Shown here piece by piece: positions 1 through 11,097 of a stretch of DNA of 50,319 nt (within the stretch, counting starts at the first letter, position 1; every line of letters begins with the position of its first letter). The notes beneath the pieces are model-generated. The model was not told where the DNA came from, did not search any database, and saw nothing but the letters and a program-made list of their open reading frames with translations. Source of the DNA: Nemertoderma westbladi (taxonomy: Eukaryota; Xenacoelomorpha; Nemertodermatida; Nemertodermatidae); NCBI GenBank assembly GCA_032718475.1, contig JAUCBJ010000236.1, positions 1 through 50,319 of the forward strand, read 5' to 3'. Both the position numbers and the translations under genes were made by a program.

Positions 1-258
1 ATTATTATAAATAGCATTACTAATTTATTTAGTAATTTTAAGAAAAAGACACCGGCAAAAGATTTTGAAAATATTATTTTTGGAATCAGGGCGTTGAAGT
101 GCCCCAAGAAATGAAATCAATTTGGCCGGGCATTTTTCTTTTATAAAAAGTTGGTTCAGCCACACTGTGGGGGGGGGGGGGGGGGGTGTAGGGGGGGCTG
201 GTTGGGGCTGGAAGGGTCGGTGGTGACCCTTAACCATATCTAAGGTGATCTGATCTGA
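1..258. other. unassigned AT-rich flank with a G-run
   Basis: No credible coding region is visible. The segment is AT-rich for the first 160 bases, then carries an uninterrupted run of 18 G (169-186) followed by a G-rich stretch up to about 230. It ends at a perfect 11-bp inverted repeat (250-260 with 266-276) that marks the junction with the RT fragment to its right. Confidence 0.5.
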
Positions 259-260
259 TT

Positions 261-720
261 GCAGCAATCAGATCAGTACGATGGTTCGACAACATTTGTG
301 TCTACTGTTGACGGTGACACAGAACCATTTGAAGTGTTATGGGGCGTCCTCCAAGGAGACACACTTGCACCACTCTTGTTCATTATTGTGGTTGACTATG
401 TTCTACGCATGTCCTTAGATCATCATAATGATGATGGGGTGATGATAACTCCACCTACTGGCTCCAGAAGTCGAGGAAATCCTGCCAAGTACCTAACTGA
501 TCTAGACTTTGCTGATGACTTAGGAGTACTCTCAGAATCATTAGAGGGAGCCCAACGGCTCCTCAGCTCATTAGAACATGCTGCTTCTAGTGTTGGTCTT
601 TTTATTAACTCCAGAAAGACCAAAATTCTGACAGTTAACTTTGAAAGTCCTCAGCAAGTCTCTGATCGGATGAGCATAAGCTCAAAGGATGGTATGCTTG
701 AGCATGTGGACGACTTCTCG
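261..720 (+). pseudogene. RTE-like reverse transcriptase fragment, truncated at both ends
   Basis: An open stretch of about 150 codons encodes the palm region of a non-LTR reverse transcriptase. The GDTLAP segment is followed by the catalytic box as DFADDLGVLSES and then the SVGLFINSRKTKIL segment. It matches, almost residue for residue, the minus-strand RTE-like copy at 37.4-40.3 kb, which extends further on both sides. The fragment starts abruptly beside an 11-bp inverted repeat. It stops within the HVDDF segment, exactly where the fold-back transposon begins. Endonuclease, fingers and C-terminal region are missing, so it cannot be functional. The family is EN-RT non-LTR; assignment to the RTE group rests on the conserved C-terminal RFAGHC segment seen in the other copies. 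Confidence 0.85.
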
Positions 721-824
721 TAGGGTGCTATAGAAACTTAAATTTTTATCAAAGCACATCGGAATTTTGTAGTCGGACATTTGAATAGTTTTGAACACTA
801 AATATCAGTCTATAGAGCATTTCA

Positions 825-2188
825 TGCTCTATAGTTCTGCGTCTATGTCGCAGTGTCCGAGTGGATATGGCGCCTGAATTGCTGTAAAAGCTTTTGGGGG
901 ATATAACTGGCCTTTTCCATTCGTAATCCAGTTTTCCCCCATTCGCTCAAATCCTCTAAACTGTTGCTTCTAGTGGCACAATCCGCCCGCTGGTTGGCTG
1001 ATTTGCTGTACTTGTGTAGCCTCTTTGTTCCGTTCGATCAACCGATCAGAACAACAGTTGACCAATCACAGTGATAGATTACCTCTTTGTGTGTAAAATG
1101 TATACCACGTATCACATGATTCAGTAATGACGTTTTTCCCAGCTTAGAACATCATCGGCTGTGGAATGTTTCTGAATTTTCCAACATTAGAACGTCTTTA
1201 ATTATAAGATCACAAAACTGTTATCTTGGTTAACTTGGCACACTACCTACCTGGTCTGGCACGGTACTGCATACTACGTGCTGTAAACTCAAACTGCTTT
1301 TCACCGCATTATTAACTGCTATTTACGGTTTGTTATTAAATGTATCATTCGTTTGCATAATGTTATTTGGAGAATATTGATAAACGATCAGAAACCCCAA
1401 TCTTCTTGATACACTAAGGTTAGAGAGACCGGTTACATATAGCAAGAATTCAATGCTACTTAATAGGCCCTACAAATGTCGGTTGCTGTTCTCTTTATAC
1501 ATGATTAAAATCAGTGAATATCGGCAATTCAGTGTGCAGTGGTGTGCAATAGTCTGTATGTGCTTGACCGAGTAACAAAGCATTTCCTAAAGAATGCACC
1601 TTTTGTGATCTATAAGCCATCCCGTTGTGTATAGTGTAAGTCATAACTCTGTTTATATGGATAGAGCGCCACGTCCTAAAGGAACTGCTAATATTTCCCG
1701 AAAGTGAATAATATTTGTCAGAGATTATATATTAACGATCAATCGAATAGTACGGTAGGCCTGCACCGCAATCAAATTAAAGCATCCGAATCCAGTCTCC
1801 CGGGTATATCCAGCGGGTGAATGGTCGCGCATAGACTGGCTTCGGCTAATGTTGGATTTATTTGTATCAAATACTTGTCATAGGCTAAAGTCGATTTATA
1901 ACCTAGAAGACATATAGATTTGGCGGGTTAAACTGCCAAAAGTCTTAAAAGCGCGAACAATTGCTTACACAATAGTGTTTGGTGGCGCAGGTTCGAATCC
2001 GACTAAAGGCTGTATAAATTTCGCACTGTTGTGTCCCTAGGCAAGACACTTTAGACATTAGTGCCTACGTCAACCCAGCGGTATAATGGGAACCTGGCTT
2101 TGCTGGGGTAATGATAATAAAAGCGCTTTGAGTATGCCGAGCATAATAAAGCGCTATATAAATAACCAATATTATTATTATTATTATT
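825..2188 (+). mobile_element. tRNA-derived SINE with internal insertion, nested in the fold-back element
   Basis: The 5' part (about 845-883) resembles the first half of a Leu/Ser-type tRNA, with a GTCCGAGTGG A-box region. The matching B-box half (GGTTCGAATCC) appears only at about 1989. It is followed by a tail common to invertebrate SINEs (CTAGGCAAGACACTTTA, then AAAGCGCTATATAAATA) and an ATT-microsatellite end at 2170-2190, as in SINEs mobilised by CR1/L2-type LINEs. The six bases ATTTCA occur at 819-824 and 2189-2194 and fit a target-site duplication in the arm of the fold-back element. The 1.1 kb between the two tRNA halves is a separate insert (884-1958). Confidence 0.65.
884..1958. 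mobile_element. unidentified insert splitting the SINE tRNA head
   Basis: This segment separates the A-box half from the B-box half of the SINE. The seven bases AATTGCT flank it on both sides (877-883 and 1959-1965), as a target-site duplication would. Its ends are weakly inverted (GTAAAAGCTTTT against AAAAGCGCGAAC read on the other strand), suggesting a non-autonomous DNA transposon. No ORF of note and no family were recognised. Confidence 0.4.
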
Positions 2189-3131
2189 ATTTCACCAAAT
2201 GTCCGTCTGTCTGTTTGTCCGTTTGAAGTTATCTTAAGAACGGCTGGATCGATTTCCAAAATTTTTTGTATGAAAACCCATGGGGACACTAGTGATAAAA
2301 AAATGTTCATTGTTTATTTTCAGTTGCCATAGCAACGGGTTGCTATGACTAAGGGTTAGACAAAATCCATACGAATAGGAGGTTTTAAACTGAAAACCTG
2401 CCAGATGTGAGGTAAAAAATAAGATGAGTACTGCCGGGCACATTCTCAACATCATCAATACCCGTTATCACAAACATAACCGTTGGAATAGGGTTTATGC
2501 GCGAAAAAATTGTTGGGCTAGAGACAATTGAATAAGGGGTAACAAGGCCCCCTGAATCGAGTGGCGGGGTGTGAAGGTTCGGAATTTTAGAAAATGTACA
2601 TGTAGGCATACTGTTAGAAGTGGGAATGTGTGATATCTGAGAAGGTGAAATTGCTTTAAAAGAACACCAATAACATTAATTTTATTTATTGTTGGTATGT
2701 TACCAAGGAAACTACAGGCGTTATTTGTTCCATGCTTTAGATTTCCGATCTGTTCCATTGTCCTTTTTCCCAATGTCTCCGACACCTGACCAGAAAGCAT
2801 TTGACTGTGGAAATTTACTTCAAAACTCGTTCAATCAAAACTCAATTATTGATGATGTTGAAAATGTGGGAGGCAGTCACTCAATAAATTTTTACCTCGG
2901 ATCGGGCTGGTTTTCAGGTGAAAACCTGCTATTCGTAGGGTTTTGTCTAAACCCTGAGTCATATATAGCCTAGACAAACAGACATGCGGACATTTGTTGA
3001 AATGCTCTATAGACTGATATTTAGTGTTCAAAACTATTCAAATGTCCGACTACAAAATTTCAATGTGTTTTGATAAAAATTAAAGTTTTTATAACACTTT
3101 ACATGGGTACAGCTTTTTTTTTACCACCCTG

Positions 3132-3437
3132 TATATATTAATTTGGTTATCATTCAATAGCCCCTACACATGAATTAATTATTACAAAATGGTCTTGAAG
3201 TCTTTCACCACGAGCACACAGGGAAATGCCGGGGTTTGGGGACGGCAGCCCCCAACAAAAGAAGCTGGGGTTTGGGGGCGGCAGCCCCCAACAAAAAGAA
3301 AAACAAACAAAATTTGACTATAAACATGTTTCTTTTATAATTATGAAACAACTTGACTAGATACAACTTGTCCTGTAACCATCTTTAACTTTTGTTTATT
3401 GCTTTGATGCACCCAGATTATTTTTAACACTTTAACT
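3132..3437. other. AT-rich spacer with a duplicated G-rich hairpin
   Basis: There is no gene. Two direct copies of a roughly 31-base unit lie at 3230-3260 and 3265-3296. Each contains a hairpin of the form TGGGGGC-GGCA-GCCCCCA, and they differ by one or two bases. Confidence 0.5.
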
Positions 3438-3632
3438 GGGGGGGAACTGTCCGGGGGGAAGTGTCCGGGGGGAAGTGTCCGGGGGGGAAGTGTCCAGGGG
3501 GAAGTGTCCGGGGGGAAGTGTCCGGGGGGGAAGTGTCCGGGGGGGAGTGTCCGGGGGGAAGTGTCCGGGGGGGAGTGTCCGGGGGGAGTGTCCGGGGGGA
3601 AGTGTCCGGGGGGGGGGGGGGGGGGGGGAGTG
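3438..3632. repeat. G-rich minisatellite (13-14 bp unit)
   Basis: About 14 tandem copies of a unit like AGTGTCCGGGGGGA, with G-runs of 5 to 7, end in 21 consecutive G at 3608-3628. Open frames across it on both strands (Gly/Pro/Cys-rich or Pro/Thr-rich peptides) follow from the repeat and are not evidence of a gene. Confidence 0.9.
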
Positions 3633-3851
3633 TCCAAGATCCCAAATAATCTGTCAGTTTATTTTCATGAGGCGGTTTTGCTATTTTAAATTAGTTATAT
3701 ATTAATTATAATTTTATATTAGTTACTGTATATTAATTACAACTCCAATATTCCAGTGCAGTTTGCGTTTCATCAGAAACAAATTTTTTAATGCAACTAC
3801 TATAGGTGCATCTTTGTTGATAAACCGGCGCGGCTCCGATATAGCATTCTT
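3633..3851. other. unassigned AT-rich spacer
   Basis: Nothing recognisable is seen between the two G-rich minisatellites. Confidence 0.5.
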
Positions 3852-4118
3852 AATGCACGCTGCAGTGGTGGTGCAGTGGGGCTGCAGTGGTGGTGCAGTG
3901 GGCTGCAGCTGCAGTGGGGCTGCAGTGGTGGTACAGTGGGGCTGCAGTGGGGCTGCAGTGGTGGTGCAGTGGGCTGCAGCTGCAGTGGGGCTGCAGTGGT
4001 GGTGCAGTGGGGCTGCAGTTGTGGTGCAGTGGGCTGCAACTGCAGTGGGGCTGCAGTGGTGGTGCAGTGGGGCTGCAGTAGTGGGGCTGCAGTGGGGCTG
4101 CATTGCACGCTGCATTGG
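3852..4118. repeat. GCAGTGG-type GC-rich minisatellite
   Basis: Interleaved short units (GGGGCTGCAGTGG, TGGTGCAGTGG, GGCTGCAGCTGCAGTGG) repeat for about 265 bases with a roughly 50-60-base higher-order period. Frames on both strands are open only because of the repeat. Confidence 0.85.
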
Positions 4119-4747
4119 GGCGGCTAATTGGGGTGGCATAATATTTTTGTTAAGCCAGCATCGCAACTCAATAGCTGCAATGCAGCTGGCTGAGTATGGA
4201 TAGTCTATTGTCGGTATTTGATTCCGGTTCTCGGCTGTCTGCAGTCGGTTGTCTGCTCTCAGCAGGGATTTAAAGGTGGGTTGAAGATGAGGAAATGTCC
4301 CACTTTATTTGATTGATTGGCGGTTTTGTTAAATTTATTATACTCAGTTTTTCTAATAGAATCACTCATTTTTACATTCTATTTTTTATATTATTTATTT
4401 TTATTTTTTATTTTTATATTCTGCATTATGATAAAGCGACATATAAAACGGTAAAATTTATTATAAATAGCCGAAAACGAGGAGGAAGCCTATCAGTAAA
4501 ACTACTATTAACAGCTAAGCAATTATATTAAATTTTGTCATTATTACAGGACCTCCTTCCTTTTATTGTAAAAAAACTTCATTTTACAAAAACTCAAAAA
4601 TGGGGTTCCAGCCTTACTGGCGGGACAGTAAGGCTGGCGGGGGCTTACGCGGTCGCCCCATAGCGCGACTTTTGAATTCTTTAATATTTTAAAAGAAAGA
4701 GAAGCAGCTCGACACTGATTAATATTGAACTGAGAAGGGAAGTTACT
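4119..4747. other. unassigned AT-rich spacer with a strong hairpin
   Basis: There is no gene. A perfect 12-bp inverted repeat, CCAGCCTTACTG (4608-4619) against CAGTAAGGCTGG (4626-4637), is enclosed by weaker outer pairing (ATGGGG near 4600 with CCCCAT near 4660). The rest is AT-rich. Confidence 0.5.
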
Positions 4748-7700
4748 GGTGGATATAGTCTGGTGGATATAGTCTGGTGGATATAGTCTGGTGGATATAT
4801 TCTGGAGAATATAGTCTGGTCCTGTTGGATATAGTCTGGTGGATATAGTCTGGTGGATATAGTCTGGTACTGGTGGATATAGTCTGGTACTGGTGGATAT
4901 AGTCTGGTGGATATAGTCTGGTGGATATAGTCTGGTGGATATAGTCTGGTGGATATAGCCTGGTGGATATAGTCTGATGGATATAGTCTGGTGGATATAG
5001 TCTGGTGGATATAGTCTGGTGGATATAGTTTGGTAGATATAGTCTGGTGGATATAGTCTGGTGGATATAGTTTGGTGGATATAGTTTGGTGGATATAGTC
5101 TGGTGGATATAGTCTGGTGGATATAGTCTGGTACTGGTGGATATATTCTGGTGGATATAGTCTGGTGGATATAGCTTGGTGGATATAGTCTGGTGGATAT
5201 AGTTTGGTGGATATAGTCTGGTGAATATAGTCTGGTGGATATAGTTTGGTGGATATAGTTTGGTGGATATAGTCTGGTGGATATAGTCTGGTGGATATAG
5301 TTTGGTGGATATAGTCTGGTGGATATAGTCTGGTGGATATAGTTTGGTGGATATAGTTTGGTGGATATAGTCTGGTGGATATAGTCTGGTGGATATAGTC
5401 TGGTAATGGTAGATATAGTCTGGTGGATATAGTCTGGTGGATATAGTCTGGTGGATATAGTTTGGTGGATATAGTCTGGTGGATATAGTCTGGTTGATAT
5501 AGTCTGGTGAATATAGCCTGGTGGATATAGTCTGGTGGATATAGTCTGGTGGATATAGTCTGGAAGATATAGTCTGGCGGATATAGTCTGGCAGATATAG
5601 TCTGGTGGATATATTCTGGTCCTGGTGGATATAGTCTGGTGGATATATTCTGGTCCTGGTGGATATAGTCTGGTGGATATAGTCTGGTGGATATATTCTG
5701 GAGGATATAGTCTGGTCCTGGTGGATATAGTCTGGTGGATATAGTCTGGTGGATATAGTTTGGTGGATATAGCCTGGTGGATATAGTCTGATGGATATAG
5801 TCTGGTGGATATAGTCTGGTGGATATAGTCTGGTGGATATAGTTTGGTGGATATAGTCTGGTGGATATAGTCTGGTGGATATAGTTTGGTGGATATAGTT
5901 TGGTGGATATAGTCTGGTGGATATAGTCTGGTGGATATAGTCTGGTACTGGTGGATATAGTCTGGTGGATATAGTCTGATGGATATAGTCTGGTGGATAT
6001 AGTCTGGTGGATATAGTCTGGTGGATATAGCTTGGTGGATATAGTCTGGTGGATATAGTTTGGTGGATATAGTCTAGTGAATATAGTCTGGTGGATATAG
6101 TTTGGTGGATATAGTTTGGTGGATATAGTCTGGTGGATATAGTCTGGTGGATATAGTTTGGTGGATATAGTCTGGTCCTGGTGGATATAGTCTGGTGGAT
6201 ATCTTCTGGTGGATATAGTCTGGTGGATATAGTCTGGTGGATATAGTCTGGTGGATATATTCTGGAGGATATAGTCTGGTCCTGGTGGATATAGTCTGGT
6301 GGATATAGTCTGGTGGATATAGTCTGGTGGATATAGTTTGGTGGATATAGTCTGGTGGATATAGTCTGGTGGATATAGTCTGGTGAATATAGCCTGGTGG
6401 ATATACTCTGGTGGATATAGTCTGGTGGATATAGTCTGGTTCTGGTGGATATAGTCTGGTCATGGTGGATTAGTCTGGTCCTGGTGGATATAGTCTGGTC
6501 CTGGTGGATATAGTCTGGTCCTGGTGGATATAGTCTGGTTCTGGTGGATATAGTCTGGTGGATATAGTCTGGTCCTGGTGGATATAATCTGGTGGATATT
6601 GTCTGGTGGATATAGTTTGGTGGATATAGTCTGGTGGATATAGTCTGGTGGATATAGTCTGGTGAATATAGCCTGGTGGATATAGTCTGGTGGATATAGT
6701 CTGGTCATGGTGGATATAGTCTGGTCATGGTGGATATAGTCTGGTCCTGGTGGATATAGTCTGGTCCTGGTGGATATAGTCTGGTCCTGGTGGATATAGT
6801 CTGGTGGATATAGTCTGGTGGATATAGTCTGGTGGATATAGTTTAGTCCTAGTGGATATAGTCTGGTCCTGGTGGATATAGTCTGGTCATGGTGGATATA
6901 GTCTGGTCATGGTGGATATAGTCTGGTTCTGGTGGATATAGTCTGGTCCTGGTGGATATAGTCTGGTCATGGTGGATATAGTCTGGTGGATATAGTTTAG
7001 TCCTGGTGGATATAGTCTGGTTCTGGTGGATATAGTCTGGTCCTGGTGGATGTAGTCTGGTTCTGGTGGATATAGTCTGGTCCTGGTGGATATAGTCTGG
7101 TCCTGGTGGATATAGTCTGGTCCTGGTGGATATAGTCTGGTCATGGTGGATATAGTCTGGTGGATATAGTTTAGTCCTGGTGGATATAGTCTGGTTCTGG
7201 TGGATATAGTCTGGTCATGGTGGATATAGTCTGGTGGATATAGTTTAGTCCTGGTGGATATAGTCTGGTTCTGGTGGATATAATCTGGTCCTGGTGGATG
7301 TAGTCTGGTTCTGGTGGATATAGTCTGGTCCTGGTGGATATAGTCTGGTTCTGGTGGATATAGTCTGGTTCTGGTGGATATAGTCTGGTTCTGGTGGATA
7401 TAGTCTGGTCATGGTGGATATAGTCTGGTCATGGTGGATATAGTCTGGTTCTGGTGGATATAGTCTGGTCCTGGTCGATATAGTCTGGTTCTGGTGGATA
7501 TAGTCTGGTTCTGGTGGATATAGTCTGGTCCTGGTGGATATAGTCTGGTTCTGGTGGATATAGTCTGGGTCTGGTGGATATAGTCTGGTCATGGTGGATA
7601 TAGTCTGGTGGATATAGTTTAGTCCTGGTGGATATAGTCTGGTTCTGGTGGATATAGTCTGGTCATGGTGGATATAGTCTGGTCATGGTGGATATAGTCT

Positions 7701-9717
7701 GGTTCTGGTGGATATAGTCTGGTCCTGGTGGATATAGTCTGGTTCTGGTGGATATAGTCTGGTTCTGGTGGATATAGTCTGGTCCTGGTGGATATAGTCT
7801 GGTCCTGGTGGATATAGTCTGGTCATGGTGGATATAGTCTGGTGGATATAGTTTAGTCCTGGTGGATATAGTCTGGTTCTGGTGGATATAGTCTGGTCAT
7901 GGTGGATATAGTCTGGTGGATATAGTTTAGTCCTGGTGGATATAGTCTGGTTCTGGTGGATATAGTCTGGTCCTGGTGGATATAGTCTGGTTCTGGTGGA
8001 TATAGTCTGGTCCTGGTAGATATAGTCTGGTTCTGGTGGATATAGTCTGGTTCTGGTGGATATAGTCTGGTCCTGGTGGATATAGTCTGGTCCTGGTGGA
8101 TATAGTCTGGTCCTGGTGGATATAGTCTGGTCATGGTGGATATAGTCTGGTGGATATAGACTGGTCATGGTGGATATAGTCTGGTGGATATAGTCTGGTG
8201 GATCTAGTCTGGTCATGGTGGATATAGTCTGGTGGATATAGTCTGGTGGATATAGTCTGGTCCTGGTGGATATAGTCTGGTCCTGGTGGATATAGTCTGG
8301 TCATGGTGGATATAGTCTGGTGGATATAGTCTGGTCATGGTGGATATAGTCTGGTGGATATAGTTTAGTCGTGGTGGATATAGTCTGGTCCTGGTGGATA
8401 TAGTCTGGTCATGGTGGATATAGTCTGGTGGATATAGTTTAGTCCTGGTGGATATAGTCTGGTCCTGGTGGATATAGTCTGGTCATGGTGGATATAGTCT
8501 GGTGGATATAGTCTGGACATGGTGGATATAGTCTGGTGGATATAGTTTAGTCCTGGTGGATATAGTCTGGTCCTGGTGGATATAGTCTGGTCATGGTGGA
8601 TATAGTCTGGTGGATATAGTTTAGTCCTGGTGGATATAGTCTGGTCCTGGTGGATATAGTCTGGTTCTGGTGGATATAGTCTGGTGGAGATAGTTTAGTC
8701 ATGGTGGATATAGTCTGGTGCTGGTGGATATAGTCTGGTCATGGTGGATATAGTCTGGTGGATATAGTCTGGTCCTGGTGGATATAGTCTGGTCATGGTG
8801 GATATAGTCTGGTCCTGGTGGATATAGTCTGGTCATGGTGGATATAGTCTGGTGGATATAGTCTGGTTCTGGTGGATATAGTCTGGTCATGGTGGATACA
8901 GTCTGGTGGATATAGTCTGGTCCTGGTGGATATAGTCTGGTCATGGTGGATATAGTCTGGTGGATATAGTCTGGTCCTGGTGGATATAGTCTGGTCCTGG
9001 TGGATATAGTCTGGTCCTGGTGGATATAGTCTGGTGGATATAGTTTAGTCCTGGTGGATATAGTCTAGTCCTGGTGGATATAGTCTGGTCCTGGTGGATA
9101 TAGTCTGGTGGATATAGTTTAGTCCTGGTGGATATAGTCTAGTCCTGGTGGATAGTCTAGTCCTGGTGGATATAGTCTGGTGGATATAGTTTAGTCCTGG
9201 TGGATATAGTCTAGTCCTGGTGGATATAGTTTAGTCCTGGTGGATATAGTCTGGTCCTGGTGGATATAGTCTGGTGGATATAGTTTAGTCCTGGTGGATA
9301 TAGTCTGGTCCTGGTGGATATAGTCTGGTAATGGTGGATATAGTCTGGTGGATATAGTCTGGTCATGGTGGATATAGTCTGGTGGATATAGTTTAGTCCT
9401 GGTGGATATAGTCTGGTCCTGGTGGATATAGTCGGATATAGTCTGGTGGATATAGTTTAGTCCTGGTGGATATAGTCTGGTCCTGGTGGATATAGTCTGG
9501 TGGATATAGTTTAGTCCTGGTGGATATAGTCTGGTCCTGGTGGATATAGTCTGGTAATGGTGGATATAGTCTGGTGGATATAGTCTGGTCATGGTGGATA
9601 TAGTCTGGTGGATATAGTTTAGTCCTGGTGGATATAGTCTGGTGGATATAGTCTGGTCCTGATGGATATAGTCTGGTCATGGTGGATATAGTTTGGTCCT
9701 GGTGGATTGGATATAGT
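4748..9717. repeat. 5 kb minisatellite of 14-bp and 20-bp units
   Basis: The basic unit is GGATATAGTCTGGT (14 bp). A second form carries six more bases (GGATATAGTCTGGTCCTGGT, 20 bp; the insert also appears as TTCTGG or TCATGG). The left part (to about 6440) is mostly 14-mers. The middle (about 6440-8150) is mostly 20-mers. The right part alternates 14 and 20 as a 34-bp dimer with TAGTTTAGTCC variants. Because 14 and 20 both leave remainder 2 on division by 3, and the minus strand of the unit has no stop, long minus-strand frames of YIHQ/TIST/RLYPP-type peptide occur throughout. They look like a by-product of the repeat, with no start-site or splice support. Confidence 0.97.
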
Positions 9718-10195
9718 CCGTCTGTCACGAGCGATGTACATTTGAATTACATCGAAAACGAAGCGTATTTTGGCAATAACGAAACGAAAAAAAACGTAAC
9801 GAATGATAAAAATCGAAATGAAAACGAAACGCAATTTTTGAAAACGAAGATTATATTTCATATAAATAGATATAACAAAAAGAAGCCAAAATTAATTAAT
9901 TTATAACATAAAAAGAAACCAATATTTGGCACGAAGCGGTATAAAGTTTGATTAAATAAAAACTGATATCTAGTGAAGGTAGTTGGTAATATAATAGAAA
10001 ATAGTTCCGTATCGCTAAACATTTAGATTAGATTTGTGTTTAAGTTTCTTTGTATCAACTTGTTTTGATAGTCGGGGTCTTTGTTTATGAATTGTTTTTT
10101 GTTTTATTTGGTCTTTTCTTATAAAACAACAAATATTTATATTAAAATATTTCATAATTTTAATTATTTCCATATAAAAGTAGTTAAACAATCAA
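9718..10195. other. unassigned AT-rich spacer between two minisatellites
   Basis: The segment is rich in AACGAAA-type words at 9750-9850 and then strongly AT-rich. No gene or RNA was recognised. Confidence 0.5.
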
Positions 10196-11097
10196 CTACA
10201 TTATTCTCACTCCTTTAACATTATTCTCACTCCTTTAACATTATTCTCACTCCTTTTACAATATTCTCACTCCTTTTACATTATTCCCACTCCTTTTACA
10301 ATATTCTCACTCCTTTTACATTATTATCACTCCTTTTACATTTCGTCACTTCTTTTACATTATTATCACTCCTTTCACATTATTCTCACTCCTTTTACAA
10401 TATTCTCACTCCTTTTACATTTTGTCACTTATTTTACATTATTATCACTCATTTCACATTATTATCACTCCTTTTACATTATTCTCACTCCTTTAACATT
10501 ATTATCACTCCTTTTACAATATTCTCACTCCTTTTACATTATTATCACTCCTTTTACATTATTATCACTCCTTTTACATCATTCTCACTCCTTTTACATT
10601 ATTCTCACTCCTTTTACAATATTCTCACTCATTTTACATTATTCTCACTCCTTTTACATTTTATCACTTCTTTTACATTATTATCACTCCTTTCACATTA
10701 TTCTCACTCCTTTTACAATATTCTCACTCCTTTTACATTTTGTCACTTCTTTTACATTATTATCACTCCTTTCACATTATTATCACTCCTTTTACATTAT
10801 TCTCACTCCTTTAACATTATTATCACTCCTTTTACAATATTCTCACTCCTTTTACATTATTATTACTCCTTTCACATTATTCTCACTCCTTTTACATTAT
10901 TATCACTCCTTTAACATTATTCTCACTCCTTTTACAATATTCTCACTCCTTTTACATTTTGTCACTTCTTTTACATTATTATCACTCCTTTCACATTATT
11001 CTCATTCCTTTTACATTATTCTCACTCCTCTAACATTATTCTCACTCATTTTACATTATTCTCACTCCTTTTACATTTTGTCACTTCTTTTACATTA
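10196..11097. repeat. 20-bp minisatellite (about 45 copies)
   Basis: Tandem units ACATTATTCTCACTCCTTTT vary mainly at ATTCTC/ATTATC/ATATTC, with a shorter variant carrying TTTTGTCACTTC. The variants recur in a regular order, suggesting amplification of multi-unit blocks of about 200-300 bases. Confidence 0.95.

Larger units (their letters stand above)
723..3131. mobile_element. fold-back (long terminal inverted repeat) DNA transposon, non-autonomous
   Basis: The left segment 723-824 is the inverted complement of 2998-3094. The shared part includes a stretch reading ATTTTGTAGTCGGACATTTG and its surroundings. After the SINE insertion the homology resumes: 2195-2463 is the diverged inverted complement of about 2840-3000. 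Together these give terminal inverted repeats of several hundred bases with a short centre (about 2464-2840). The right tip reads CCACCCTG followed by TA, and the left tip is GGGTG preceded by TA, so a TA target and a Tc1/mariner-like end are plausible. No transposase is encoded. The element landed inside the RT fragment to its left. The left tip seems to have lost some 35 bases relative to the right. Confidence 0.75.

Noticed and set aside
3438-4118. Gly/Cys-, Pro- and His-rich frames on both strands
   Set aside because: They are by-products of the G-rich and GCAGTGG minisatellites, open on both strands at once and without non-repeat ends.
4748-9717. Long minus-strand frames of YIHQ/TIST/RLYPP peptide as a repetitive protein gene
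   Set aside because: The frames arise in all three registers from unit lengths that cycle the frame. There is no non-repeat N- or C-terminus, splice site or other sign of a gene.
10196-11097. CRISPR-like array
   Set aside because: Units are directly head to tail with no unique spacers, and the DNA is animal.
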